Source: Massilia polaris
GTDB taxonomy: Bacteria > Pseudomonadota > Gammaproteobacteria > Burkholderiales > Burkholderiaceae_D
Length of the DNA: 64,000 bases
Direction of reading: 5' to 3'
Assembly (NCBI RefSeq): GCF_012927275.1
Contig: NZ_JABBGG010000006.1
Location: 1-64,000 of the forward strand
Every line of letters begins with the position of its first letter. The first letter of the stretch is position 1. A program made the position numbers and the translations under genes. The notes beneath the pieces were generated by a model. The model saw only the letters and a program-made list of their open reading frames with translations, did no database searches and was not told where the DNA came from. This document shows, in pieces, positions 56,001-64,000 of this stretch.

Positions 56001-56795
56001 TCAACTCCGCCGAGCGTGGGGCAGCAGCCGCTCGCGCCAGCCGAGGCCGCCGACGGTATCGTTTGCCGGGAAGTATTCGCAGCCGACCCAGCCGTCGTAG
56101 CCCAGCTCGTCGAGCAGGGCGAACAGCGGCGCGAAGTCGATGCCGCCGCTGCCCGGTTCGTGGCGGCCCGGCACATCGGCCAGCTGCACATGGCGGATCA
56201 GGGGGAACAGCGCGCGCAGCGATTCGGCCACGCCGCCTTCCATGCGCGGCAGGTGATAGATGTCGTACTGCAGGAACAGGTTGGGCGCGCCGCAGTCGGC
56301 GATGATGGCGGCCGCCTGCTGGCTGCCGCTCAGGAAGTAGCCCGGCAGGTCGTGGCTGTTGATCGGCTCGATCAGCACGCGGATCGCGCGCGGATGCAGC
56401 TTGTTCGCCGCGAATTTCAGGTTGGCCAGGTAGGTCGCGCGCGCCTTGTCGTGGCTGACGCCTGGCGGCACGATCCCGGCCATGCAATGCAGCTGGCGCA
56501 CGCCGAGCGCGACCGCATATTCGAGCGCCAGTTCGACGCTGTCCTGGAATTCATCGATCCGGTCCGGGTCGCAGGCCATGCCGCGGTCGCCCGCATCCCA
56601 GTCGCCCGGCGGCATGTTGTGCATCACCAGGTGCAGCCGGGCGCGCTCGAGCCGCTCGCTGAGCTGGGCAGGAATGAAGGCGTACGGGAACTGGAATTCG
56701 ACGGCATCGAAGCCGCTCTCCCGGGCCGCTGCAAAGCGGTCGAGGAAAGCGACTTCGGTGAACATGGTGGACAGGTTGGCGGCAAGTTTTGGCAT
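56001..56795 (-). CDS. Hydroxypyruvate isomerase-like TIM-barrel protein (Hyi/OtnI type)
   Basis: 264 residues. The xylose-isomerase-like barrel shows the metal-binding set: Glu in VLIEPINSHDLPGYFL, Asp/His in LQYDIYHLPRM, His in RHVQLADVPGRHEPG and Glu in WVGCEYFPANDTVGG. This matches the hydroxypyruvate isomerase / 2-oxo-tetronate isomerase branch, which interconverts hydroxypyruvate and tartronate semialdehyde or C4 analogues. ATG 56795 (MPKLAANLSTMFTEV) is the usual family start; the 16-residue extension is discarded. No glyoxylate-pathway neighbours are present, so the pathway is open. Confidence 0.9.
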   Translation of the reverse strand: MPKLAANLSTMFTEVAFLDRFAAARESGFDAVEFQFPYAFIPAQLSERLERARLHLVMHNMPPGDWDAGDRGMACDPDRIDEFQDSVELALEYAVALGVRQLHCMAGIVPPGVSHDKARATYLANLKFAANKLHPRAIRVLIEPINSHDLPGYFLSGSQQAAAIIADCGAPNLFLQYDIYHLPRMEGGVAESLRALFPLIRHVQLADVPGRHEPGSGGIDFAPLFALLDELGYDGWVGCEYFPANDTVGGLGWRERLLPHARRS

Positions 56796-56976
56796 GCCTC
56801 GATCATACAACTGCTCAGCCTTATCCGCTTGCGATGCCGGCACACCGCGAAATATTTAGCAAGGAATACCAGCAGGGCGCAAGCGTCGTGGAATGCAAGC
56901 GCTTGTACGATCGCGGTCGCCGTCCTAGCATGAGGAAGCGGCGTTCAGTTCCGCACCCGACGAAAGGAGAACGGCG

Positions 56977-57267
56977 ATGGCACAATCGAAGCGAGGCAAA
57001 CAGGATAATCAACAGAAGGGCAGCCGCCAGGGCCCGGCCGGGCCAGGCGAGCAGGATGTTGATCCAGGGTATGACCAACAGGCAACGACCATGAATTCGC
57101 AGGACACGCTGGAAGTCCAGCAAAGCGCGCAGCGCGAAGGCATGGGCAGCCACCGGCACAGCAGCCGCGGCAATGCGCAGGCGATCGACGCCGCCGCCGA
57201 CGTCGACGATCTTGGCAACCATCTCCGGGGCGCCGCCAATTCGCGCAACGGCAACAAGGGAAGCTGA
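56977..57267 (+). CDS. Small hydrophilic disordered protein, hypothetical
   Basis: 96 residues, very rich in Gln, Gly, Ser, Asn and Asp (KRGKQDNQQKGSRQGPAGPG; SAQREGMGSHRHSSRGNAQA). No hydrophobic core, signal peptide or Cys. It resembles small hydrophilin-type or desiccation/stress proteins in composition. AAAGGAGAA precedes the ATG, a strong ribosome site that supports a real gene. It is single, followed by a long bidirectional terminator. Near-matches to the GTNCG box lie upstream, but they lack the conserved -10 spacing. Confidence 0.65.
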   Translation: MAQSKRGKQDNQQKGSRQGPAGPGEQDVDPGYDQQATTMNSQDTLEVQQSAQREGMGSHRHSSRGNAQAIDAAADVDDLGNHLRGAANSRNGNKGS

Positions 57268-57273
57268 CACGAA

Positions 57274-57307
57274 AAAGCCACCCGGGACCAGGGTCCGGGG
57301 TGGCTTT
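57274..57307. terminator. Bidirectional terminator
   Basis: 10-bp stem AAAGCCACCC / GGGTGGCTTT with an inner GGACC / GGTCC pairing. It lies between the convergent hypothetical gene and rhlE. Confidence 0.85.
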
Positions 57308-57327
57308 GCCGTGCGAAGCGGGGATGC

Positions 57328-58707
57328 TTAGCGGCCGCGGCCGCCAGAACGCTGGGGCGCCGCCGTACGCGGGCCGCGGCTGTTGCCGCCACCGCCACCG
57401 CCAGGACCTGCGCTGCGCGGCTTGGACGAACCGCGTCCGCCCGCGCCGACACGAATCACCTGGCCGGCGCCGCCACCGCCGCCCGGACGGCCGCCGCGGC
57501 CGCCATGGCCAGGCGCGCCGCTGCGCAGCTGGATCGGCTGGGCGCGTGCATTCATGTCAGGCTCGAAGCCTTCGATGACCTGGCGCGGCAGGGTCTGCTT
57601 GATCAGCTTCTCGATGTCCTTGAGCATGTCGTGCTCGTCCACGCATACCAGCGATACCGCTTCGCCGGTGGCGCCGGCACGGCCGGTACGGCCGATACGG
57701 TGCACATAATCTTCAGGAATGTTCGGCAGGTCGTAGTTGACCACGTGCGGCAGCTGGTCGATGTCGATACCGCGCGCGGCGATGTCGGTGGCGACCAGCA
57801 CCTGCAGGGTGCCGTCCTTGAACTCGGACAGCGCGCGGGTACGCGCGGTCTGGCTCTTGTTGCCGTGGATCGCCAGCGCGCCGATGCCGTCCGCGCCGAG
57901 CTGGTCGACCAGCTTGTTGGCGCCGTGCTTGGTGCGCGTGAAGACCAGTACCTGGCTCCAGTTGTTCGACTTGATCAGGTGCGCCAGCATCGGGTGCTTC
58001 TTGTCGCGGTCGACCGGGTGGATCTTCTGGGCGATGACTTCGACGGTCGAGTTGCGGCGCGCCACTTCGATCATCGCAGGCTTGTTCAGCAGGCCATCGG
58101 CCAGCGCCTTGATCTCTTCCGAGAAAGTGGCCGAGAACAGCAGGTTCTGGCGCTTCGGCGGCAGCGCCGCCAGCACTTTCTTGATGTCGCGGATGAAGCC
58201 CATGTCGAGCATGCGGTCGGCTTCGTCCAAAATCAGGATCTCGACCTTCGACAGGTCGACGGTGCGCTGTTCCATGTGGTCCAGCAGGCGGCCCGGGGTG
58301 GCGACCAGGATGTCGATGCCTTGCTTGAGCTGCTTGATCTGCGGGTTGATGCCGACGCCGCCGAAAATCACGGCCGAGTTCAAGTTGGTGTACTTGCCGT
58401 AGCTGCGCACGCTTTCCTCGACCTGGGCCGCGAGTTCGCGGGTCGGGGCCAGGATCAGCGCGCGGATCGAACGCTGGCTGGTCTTGTTGGTGAACCCGGC
58501 GCCGATCTTGTCGGTCGACAGGCGGTGCACGATCGGCAGGGTGAAACCGGCGGTCTTGCCGGTGCCGGTCTGGGCGCCGGCCAGCAGGTCGCCGCCGTTC
58601 ATGACGGCAGGGATCGCTTGGGTCTGGATCGGGGTTGGCTGGGTATAGCCTGCTTCTGTGACTGCACGAACGATGGCGTCGGACAGCCCGAGAGTGGTAA
58701 ATGACAT
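57328..58707 (-). CDS. rhlE: RhlE-type DEAD-box RNA helicase
   Basis: 459 residues. All DEAD-box motifs are present: Q motif (GYTQPTPIQ), I AQTGTGKT, Ia PTRELA, Ib [40 protein letters not shown] and [12 protein letters not shown]. The C-terminal 80 residues are Gly/Arg-rich ([29 protein letters not shown]), an RNA-binding tail. RhlE remodels RNA in ribosome assembly and cold adaptation. The upstream 244-base spacer up to the suhB stop carries its promoter. It is convergent with the small hydrophilic gene. Confidence 0.95.
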   Translation of the reverse strand: MSFTTLGLSDAIVRAVTEAGYTQPTPIQTQAIPAVMNGGDLLAGAQTGTGKTAGFTLPIVHRLSTDKIGAGFTNKTSQRSIRALILAPTRELAAQVEESVRSYGKYTNLNSAVIFGGVGINPQIKQLKQGIDILVATPGRLLDHMEQRTVDLSKVEILILDEADRMLDMGFIRDIKKVLAALPPKRQNLLFSATFSEEIKALADGLLNKPAMIEVARRNSTVEVIAQKIHPVDRDKKHPMLAHLIKSNNWSQVLVFTRTKHGANKLVDQLGADGIGALAIHGNKSQTARTRALSEFKDGTLQVLVATDIAARGIDIDQLPHVVNYDLPNIPEDYVHRIGRTGRAGATGEAVSLVCVDEHDMLKDIEKLIKQTLPRQVIEGFEPDMNARAQPIQLRSGAPGHGGRGGRPGGGGGAGQVIRVGAGGRGSSKPRSAGPGGGGGGNSRGPRTAAPQRSGGRGR

Positions 58708-58889
58708 TGTGAACTTTATTGGTAAGATCGGCCCGTCGCCATCGTGATGGCGCCAGTCGCAGGCAATCGATTGAAAAATCAGAGGCGGCAGGGAGACTGG
58801 AAGCGGTGCCGCTTAATGTTGCAGTATAAACACAGCTATTCCAGATGGAAAGAAAAAGTTTCGCCGTGGAAATTACCGCTGAGGGAGGG

Positions 58890-58908
58890 AAGGGGCTGGG
58901 AGCCCCTT
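58890..58908 (-). terminator. Possible suhB terminator stem-loop
   Basis: AAGGGGCT-GGG-AGCCCCTT, a perfect 8-bp stem 44 bases after the suhB stop on the minus strand. No T-run is visible, so it may instead be a structure in the rhlE leader region. Confidence 0.45.
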
Positions 58909-58951
58909 CGTCAGGTCAGGCCGTATTTTACGCCAAGAAGCAAAAGCGTGC

Positions 58952-59740
58952 TTAAGCGAACGGCGACAGCAGGGTGACCATCTGGCCGAACACTTTCGGG
59001 CTGGCGGCGATGATGTCGCCCTTGTGCAGGTAGTCGGATTCGCCGCTGAATTCGCCGACGATGCCGCCCGCCTCGGTCACCAGCAGCGCGCCGGCTGCGA
59101 TATCCCACGGCTTCAGGCCTTTTTCGAAGAAACCGTCGCTGCGGCCGGCGGCCACGTTGGCCAGCTCGAGCGCGGCGGCGCCGGCGCTGCGGATGCCGTG
59201 GCAACGCTCGGCCATGACGCCGTACATCTTCAGGTAGTCCGCCAGCGCGCGCGGACCGGCGCCGTGGCCGGACGACAACAGCGCATTGCCGACGCGGTCG
59301 TGCTTGGTCACGCGGATGCGTTTTTCATTGAGGAAGGCGCCGGCGCCCTTGGTCGCGGTAAACAAGTCGTTGCGCACAGGGTCGTACACGACAGCCTGGG
59401 TGGTCACGCCGCGCTGTTGCAGCGCGATCGAGATGCAGTAGTTCGGGTAGCCGTGCATGAAGTTGGTGGTGCCGTCGAGCGGGTCGATGATCCACGAATA
59501 TTCACTCTCGTCGTTCAGGTTGGCCGATGCACCCGATTCCTCGGCCAGGATGGCGTGGCCAGGGTAGGCCTTGAGCAGGGTCTCGATGATCGCCTGTTCA
59601 GCTGCCTGGTCAATGTCGGTCACGAAATCGTTGTGTTGTTTTTCGGTGACAGTCACGCGGTCGACGTCGAACGACGCGCGGTTGATCACGGTGGCGGCGC
59701 GGCGGGCGGCCTTGATCGCCGTATTGAGCATTGGGTGCAT
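58952..59740 (-). CDS. suhB: Inositol-1-monophosphatase SuhB
   Basis: 262 residues. Metal-site motifs are complete: EESG near residue 68, [19 protein letters not shown] (about 82-100) and [19 protein letters not shown] (about 212-230). N-terminal [20 protein letters not shown] is standard for SuhB. Besides inositol phosphatase activity, SuhB is a component of the ribosomal antitermination complex in E. coli. It is divergent from trmJ, an arrangement common in betaproteobacteria. The start ATG has a GGAAGC leader. Confidence 0.95.
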   Translation of the reverse strand: MHPMLNTAIKAARRAATVINRASFDVDRVTVTEKQHNDFVTDIDQAAEQAIIETLLKAYPGHAILAEESGASANLNDESEYSWIIDPLDGTTNFMHGYPNYCISIALQQRGVTTQAVVYDPVRNDLFTATKGAGAFLNEKRIRVTKHDRVGNALLSSGHGAGPRALADYLKMYGVMAERCHGIRSAGAAALELANVAAGRSDGFFEKGLKPWDIAAGALLVTEAGGIVGEFSGESDYLHKGDIIAASPKVFGQMVTLLSPFA

Positions 59741-59768
59741 GTGGGCTTCCGTTGAATAGAACGCTAAC

Positions 59769-59801
59769 GCGCACGGCGCCCCGTCAGGGCGCTATGTGCG
59801 C
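59769..59801. other. Nested inverted repeat in the suhB-trmJ spacer
   Basis: Outer arms GCGCAC / GTGCGC enclose inner arms GCGCCC / GGGCGC around a 5-base loop. It lies 29 bases upstream of suhB. It could be a leader hairpin or an operator. The outer arm resembles half of a GTNCG box, but no box with correct spacing is present. Confidence 0.5.
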
Positions 59802-59912
59802 TAGTGAAACAAGAATGAATTAAAGAGCGGTGCGGCGGCGAACTGGTTAAAATCGCGGGCTTGGAAGCCCTGGCTTTTTCACACTCGACGCTGCGCGATG
59901 GCGCTATTTTAA

Positions 59913-60671
59913 ATGATCATGCCCGAAACAAGCACATCTCTTTTCAATCGGCTGCGCTTTATCCTCGTCGAAACCAGCCGCGCAGGCAATATCGGCGCGG
60001 TCGCGCGCGCCATGAAAACCATGGGTTTTTCGGAACTGGTGCTGGTCAACCCGCGTTGCCAAGGCGCGCTGGAAGACCCCGAGGCGGTGGCGTTCGCCAG
60101 CGGCGCCCTCGAGGTGCTGGCGGGCGCGCGCATCGTCGGCAGCATGGCCGAGGCGCTGGAAGGCTGCCACTTCGCCGCCGCCGTGTCGGCCCGCCTGCGC
60201 GAATTCTCGCCGCCGGTGTGGACCCCGCGCGCCTTCGCCGGCCATGTGGCCGGGCAAGGGGGGCGGAACGCCGCGCTGGTCTTCGGCAACGAACGCTTCG
60301 GCCTGCCGAACCAGATTGTCGAGCAGTGCAACGTGCTGATCAATATTCCCGCCAACCCGGCGTATTCGTCGCTCAACCTGGCCCAGGCGGCGCAGGTGCT
60401 GGCCTACGAGTGCCGCATGGCGGCTGAAACCGGCGCGGCGCAGCCGAGCGCCATCGGTTTCCACGGCGATGCCGCCAGCGTGACCGAGATCGAGGGCATG
60501 TACGAGCACCTCGAACGGGCGCTGGTGGCGATCGGCTTCCTCGACGCCGGCAATCCCAAAAAGCTGATGCCGCGCCTGAAGCGCCTGTTTTCACGCACCC
60601 AGCTCGAGACCGAGGAAGTCAACATCCTGCGCGGCATCGCGCGCCAGATCCTCAAGGACCGGGTGGACTGA
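59913..60671 (+). CDS. trmJ: tRNA (Cm32/Um32) 2'-O-methyltransferase TrmJ
   Basis: 252 residues. SPOUT-fold signatures: RFILVETSRAGNIGAVARAM (motif 1), ALVFGNERFGLPNQIVEQCN (motif 2) and INIPANPAYSSLNLAQAAQV (motif 3). The C-terminal extension (GMYEHLERALVAIGFLDAGN, RLKRLFSRTQLETEEVNILR) is specific to TrmJ. It methylates position 32 of several tRNAs. Two possible ATGs, 59913 and 59919; neither has a clear ribosome site. The downstream hydrolase gene overlaps by one base (TGATG). Confidence 0.94.
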   Translation: MIMPETSTSLFNRLRFILVETSRAGNIGAVARAMKTMGFSELVLVNPRCQGALEDPEAVAFASGALEVLAGARIVGSMAEALEGCHFAAAVSARLREFSPPVWTPRAFAGHVAGQGGRNAALVFGNERFGLPNQIVEQCNVLINIPANPAYSSLNLAQAAQVLAYECRMAAETGAAQPSAIGFHGDAASVTEIEGMYEHLERALVAIGFLDAGNPKKLMPRLKRLFSRTQLETEEVNILRGIARQILKDRVD

Positions 60672-61612
60672 TGAGCGCGCGCCTGCTGCTGCAATTGCTG
60701 TTGCTGGTGCAAGCGGCGGCGGCCGGCGCGATCGCCTTTGCCCTGGTGCGCTACGCCGCCATCGGCATGCTGGCCGCGCTCGCCCTCGGCGTGCTGGCCG
60801 TGCTGCTGGTGCGCGCGGCCATCGCGGCCAACAATTTCCTGATGAGCAGCCGCGCGGCCAGCCCGACCCCGGAGGAATTCCGCCTCGGCAGCGCGGGCCG
60901 CCTGCGCCTGTTCGGCGAGGAGTTCCGCGCCTCGATGCTGCAGTCGTCGTGGATCATGCCGCGCGCGCGGCCGTCGCAGCGCATTTTTCCCGGCTCGCCG
61001 GTGGCGCCGGTGCTGCTGGTGCACGGGTACGGCTGCAACAGCGGCTACTGGATCCACCTGCTGCCGCTGCTCGATGCCGCCCGCATCAGCCACGCCTGTC
61101 GCGACCTCGAGCCGCTCGGCGGCGACATCGACGGCTACGTCCCGGCGCTGGCGCGCGCGGTCGAGGACCTGTGCCAGGCCAGCGGGGCGGCGCGGGTCAC
61201 CATCCTCGCCCACAGCATGGGCGGGCTGGCGGCGCGCGCCTATCTGCGCCAGCACGGCGCCGGGCGGGTGGCGCGCATCATCACGCTCGGCACGCCCCAC
61301 CACGGCACCAGCCTGGCCAGTCTCGGGCTGGGCGCCAACGCGCGCCAGATGCGCCGCGCGCGCCGCGGCGACGCGCCGGAAAGCGCCTGGCTGCGCGAGC
61401 TCGCGGCGGGCGAGGGCGCCGAAGCGCGCCGGCTGGTCACGTCCATCTATAGTCATCACGACAATATCGTCGCGCCGCAGACCTCAAGCTGCCTGTCGGG
61501 TGCGCGCAACATCGCATTCGGCGGCGTCGGCCATGTCGCGCTTGGGTCGAATCCACACATCCTTTCATGCATCCTGCATGAACTTGCTCGGGAGACGCCG
61601 GCCTTGGAATAG
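60671..61612 (+). CDS. Membrane-anchored lipase/esterase-like alpha/beta hydrolase
   Basis: 313 residues. Two N-terminal hydrophobic helices (LLLQLLLLVQAAAAGAIAFA, AIGMLAALALGVLAVLLVRA) anchor it. The hydrolase core has the oxyanion loop LLVHGYGCNSGYW, the nucleophile Ser in LAHSMGGLAARAYL, GTPHHGTSLA, the acid Asp in YSHHDNIVAP and the His in GVGHVALGSNPHI. This is the bacterial triacylglycerol lipase-like (PGAP1-related) pattern. It is translationally coupled to trmJ, possibly only an operon passenger. Substrate unknown; location at the inner membrane is inferred. Confidence 0.9.
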   Translation: MSARLLLQLLLLVQAAAAGAIAFALVRYAAIGMLAALALGVLAVLLVRAAIAANNFLMSSRAASPTPEEFRLGSAGRLRLFGEEFRASMLQSSWIMPRARPSQRIFPGSPVAPVLLVHGYGCNSGYWIHLLPLLDAARISHACRDLEPLGGDIDGYVPALARAVEDLCQASGAARVTILAHSMGGLAARAYLRQHGAGRVARIITLGTPHHGTSLASLGLGANARQMRRARRGDAPESAWLRELAAGEGAEARRLVTSIYSHHDNIVAPQTSSCLSGARNIAFGGVGHVALGSNPHILSCILHELARETPALE

Positions 61613-61806
61613 GCGCCTGCGTGTTACATTCCTACAGGGCGTGTCGAGGAAACTGTGACACGACGCAATTGCTTCCCCATCTGAAAGTATGTCACGATGT
61701 TACAAACGGGAATGGGGCGTGTTCCTCCCCGCTTTTGGCAGCGCGCGGGAGGTCGACGCGCATCGCCAGCAACACCTGGCCAGGTTTAACCATCGGGAGT
61801 GCATCA

Positions 61807-64000
61807 GTGCCAGCACGCATCCTTATTATCGAAGACAACCCCACCAACATGGAGTTGATGGTCTATCTGCTTAACGCATTTGGCTTCACTCCGCTCACGG
61901 CGAACGACGGCATCAGCGGCATCCAGGCCGCGCGCGACACCGCTCCCGACCTGATCATCTGCGACGTCCACCTGCCCCGGCTCGACGGCTATGGCGTGGT
62001 GGCGGCGCTCAAGCAAGACCCGGCCCTGCGCGCTATTCCCGTGCTGGCCGTGACCGCGCTGGCGATGGTCGGCGACCGCGAAAAGCTGCTGGAAGCCGGT
62101 TTCGACGGCTACATCGCCAAACCGATCGAGCCCGATACCTTTGTGGTCCAGCTGGAAGAGTTCCTCGATCCGCAGCGCGCGCCGGCCGTGGCCTCGGTGC
62201 CCGCGGGCCAGGCCACGATCCTGATCGTCGACGACCATGTGCTGAACCGCGAATTCCTGCGCACCCTGCTGGGCTACGGCGGCCACCACCTGGTGGAGGC
62301 GGCCACCGGCCCCGACGCGCTGAGAATCATCAAGGAGCACAAGCCCGACCTGGTCATATCGGACGTCCTGATGCCGGGCATGGATGGCTACGAACTGGTC
62401 AACCGCCTGCGCAGCGATCCCGAGACCGCCGACCTGCCCGTGATCTTCTACACGGCGCTGTACCGCGAGCGCGAAGCCGGCCGCATGGCGGCCGAATGCG
62501 GCGTGCGCTGGGTGCTGCCGAAGCCGTCGTCGCCCGACGTGATCCTGCGCACCGTGCACGAAGCGCTCGGCATGGCCGCCGGCGCCAATGCGGACGAGCG
62601 CGAGGCTGCCGGCGCCGGCGCCGGCCCTGGCTTCGCGGTCGGCGACACGCTCGCCGACTTCCTCAACGAAGTCGATGCCGACAGCGCGCAGCACGCGCGC
62701 GCCGGCGATGGCGACGCCGCCGAACCGGTCTCCGAACGCCTGCAGATGACGCAGCGCCTGTCTACCTCCTTGTCCAGCCTGCAGGCGGTCAGCCTGCGCC
62801 TGACCGCGCTGATCGAGCTTGGCATCGAGCTGGGCGCCGAGCGCGACCCGGCCGCGCTGATCGAAAACGGCTGCCGCGTCGCGCACGGCATCTGCGCGTC
62901 CAGGTATGCCTGCATCGGCATGCTGGAAGACGGCATGGACACGCTTCAGTACTTCGCCTGCTGCGGCGAAGGCGGCGAGGGCCGGGTGGTGCGCAACGCG
63001 CCGCGCGCCGGCGTGCTTGGCAAGCTGCTCGGCCAGCATGCGCCGGTGCGCGTGAGCGGCATCGACGGCGACCCCAGCGTACTGGGACTGCCGACAGGGC
63101 ACCCGCAAGTGCATTCCTTCCTCGGCGTGCCGATCGCCTCGCGCGAACGCGTGCACGGCTGGCTGTACCTGGTCGACAAGGCCGAGGCCGCCGAATTCTC
63201 CGAAGTCGATGAACGGGTCGCCGTCACCATCAGCGCGCAGATCGCCGCCGCCTACGAGAACTTGTCCCTGTACGAGGAGATCAAGCGCCACCACGCCCAG
63301 CTGACGGCGGACATGGAAGTGCGTATCCGGCTCGACGAAGACCTGCGCCGCTTCCGCACCGCGATGGATGCCACCGGCGACGCGATTTTCCTGATCGACC
63401 GCGCGATCACCTGCTTCGTCGACGTCAATGCCACCGCCTGCCGCATGCTCGGCTACGAGCGCGACGAGTTCCTCGGCTGCGAGAGTCCCGCGCTGCATGT
63501 GGAGGTGCGCTCGCGCCTGCACGACGTGCTGGCCAAGCTGGAGGGCGGCGAGCACGCCGACGCGATGGCCGAACTGCTGCTGGTACGGCGCGACGGCTCC
63601 ACCGTGGCGGTCGAAGTGCAGCGCCGCACGCTGCGCTCAGGCGCCAGCTGGATCCTGGTGGCGGTCGCGCGCGACATCACCGAACGCAAGCACGCACAGG
63701 AGCAGCTGGTGCAGCTGGCCCACTTCGACACGCTGACCGGCCTGCCGAACCGCAGCAAGTTCTACGAAAAGCTGACCGGCGCGCTGCGCCATGCCGAAGA
63801 AAGCCGCTGGGCGGTCGGCGTGCTGTTCCTCGATGTCGACCGCTTCAAAAACGTCAACGACACGCTCGGCCATCCGATCGGCGACGAACTGCTGCGCCAG
63901 TTCTCCAGCCGCCTGGTCAACAGCGTGCGCTCGCGCGACACGGTCGGCCGCTTCGGCGGCGACGAGTTCGCGGCCATCATCGCGCTGCCGGACGGGCCGC
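61807..64000 (+). CDS. REC-REC-GAF-PAS-GGDEF signalling protein (partial, runs off the window)
   Basis: At least 731 codons from GTG 61807, preceded by GGGAG; no stop before the edge. Receiver 1 occupies about 1-120 with phosphoacceptor Asp53 in ICDVHLPRLDG. Receiver 2 follows (TILIVDDHVLNREFL, Asp in VISDVLMPGMDG). A GAF domain (LIELGIELGAERDPAALIEN, FLGVPIASRERVHGWLYLVD) and a PAS domain (FRTAMDATGDAIFLIDRAIT) lead to a diguanylate cyclase with GLPNRSKFY and RFGGDEFAAII (GGDEF at 717-721). It should make c-di-GMP under control of two phosphorylation sites. An EAL domain could lie beyond the edge. Confidence 0.92.
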   Translation, partial: MPARILIIEDNPTNMELMVYLLNAFGFTPLTANDGISGIQAARDTAPDLIICDVHLPRLDGYGVVAALKQDPALRAIPVLAVTALAMVGDREKLLEAGFDGYIAKPIEPDTFVVQLEEFLDPQRAPAVASVPAGQATILIVDDHVLNREFLRTLLGYGGHHLVEAATGPDALRIIKEHKPDLVISDVLMPGMDGYELVNRLRSDPETADLPVIFYTALYREREAGRMAAECGVRWVLPKPSSPDVILRTVHEALGMAAGANADEREAAGAGAGPGFAVGDTLADFLNEVDADSAQHARAGDGDAAEPVSERLQMTQRLSTSLSSLQAVSLRLTALIELGIELGAERDPAALIENGCRVAHGICASRYACIGMLEDGMDTLQYFACCGEGGEGRVVRNAPRAGVLGKLLGQHAPVRVSGIDGDPSVLGLPTGHPQVHSFLGVPIASRERVHGWLYLVDKAEAAEFSEVDERVAVTISAQIAAAYENLSLYEEIKRHHAQLTADMEVRIRLDEDLRRFRTAMDATGDAIFLIDRAITCFVDVNATACRMLGYERDEFLGCESPALHVEVRSRLHDVLAKLEGGEHADAMAELLLVRRDGSTVAVEVQRRTLRSGASWILVAVARDITERKHAQEQLVQLAHFDTLTGLPNRSKFYEKLTGALRHAEESRWAVGVLFLDVDRFKNVNDTLGHPIGDELLRQFSSRLVNSVRSRDTVGRFGGDEFAAIIALPDGP

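Noticed and set aside
56905-56956. Two one-mismatch matches to the GTNCG box (56905-56918, 56943-56956) before the gene at 56977
   Set aside because: Neither has a suitable -10 at 22 bases; the second is only 20 bases from the ATG. They are probably chance.
59761-59806. GTNCG-like sequences in the suhB-trmJ spacer
   Set aside because: At least two mismatches to the box and no correctly spaced -10; better described as a nested hairpin.
61804-63555. A 583-codon minus-strand frame opposite the REC-REC-GAF-PAS-GGDEF gene
   Set aside because: No recognisable domain; the plus strand shows five consecutive signalling domains.

Overview
The window looks like chromosome of a high-GC betaproteobacterium of the Oxalobacteraceae (Massilia / Duganella / Janthinobacterium-like). 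This is inferred from codon bias and gene content: a Gcr-type membrane 'site-specific recombinase', a Burkholderiales-type porin, SuhB, TrmJ, RhlE, acetoacetyl-CoA reductase, and many small BON, glycine-zipper and OmpA envelope proteins. No rRNA, tRNA or CRISPR array was seen.

Layout. Positions 1-3900 are an eroded accessory strip: an IS21-type terminal repeat array, gene fragments, one intact Kelch protein and an IS3 transposase tail. Positions 3.9-9.6 kb hold small redox and detoxification genes: a CxxC thioredoxin-fold protein, a YiiM-type MOSC protein, two epoxide hydrolases around an OsmC/Ohr protein (one epoxide hydrolase broken by a 12-bp tandem duplication), and a VOC protein. Positions 9.7-31 kb are mostly ordinary metabolism and exported hydrolases: M24 and M16 peptidases, aldehyde dehydrogenase, alpha-amylase, porin, dienelactone hydrolase, PAP2, metallophosphoesterase, phospholipase D, Gcr protein, branched-chain-type aminotransferase, an amidohydrolase-CIA30 fusion, and a DesK/DesR-like two-component pair. 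A 70-residue orphan at 17.2 kb sits behind two LexA boxes.

Positions 31-52.5 kb form a dense stress/envelope island. It holds OmpA-like lipoproteins, BON and glycine-zipper lipoproteins, AsmA, DUF4398, a ferritin-like protein, DUF883, a holin-like protein, DUF3309 and lmo0937-type miniproteins, a collagen-like lipoprotein, a Cys-repeat protein, and a Crp/Fnr-family regulator (33482-34246). The main discovery is that nearly every transcription unit here starts with the same 14-bp palindrome, GTNCG-N4-CGNAC, usually extended to TGT...ACA. I found twelve exact copies, all intergenic. A YANNCT-like -10 hexamer lies 22 nt (once 23 nt) downstream of most of them. This is the geometry of a class II Crp/Fnr activator. 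One copy lies in the promoter of the Crp/Fnr gene itself, so I infer an autoregulated envelope-stress regulon. An outlying copy controls the Gcr/phospholipase D operon at 22.8 kb.

Positions 52.5-64 kb hold a tandem Usp protein, an acetoacetyl-CoA reductase pseudogene, a DksA-like zinc-finger protein, two hypothetical genes including a lipoprotein, a hydroxypyruvate isomerase-like protein, rhlE, suhB, trmJ, a membrane-anchored lipase-like hydrolase, and a REC-REC-GAF-PAS-GGDEF protein that runs off the right edge.
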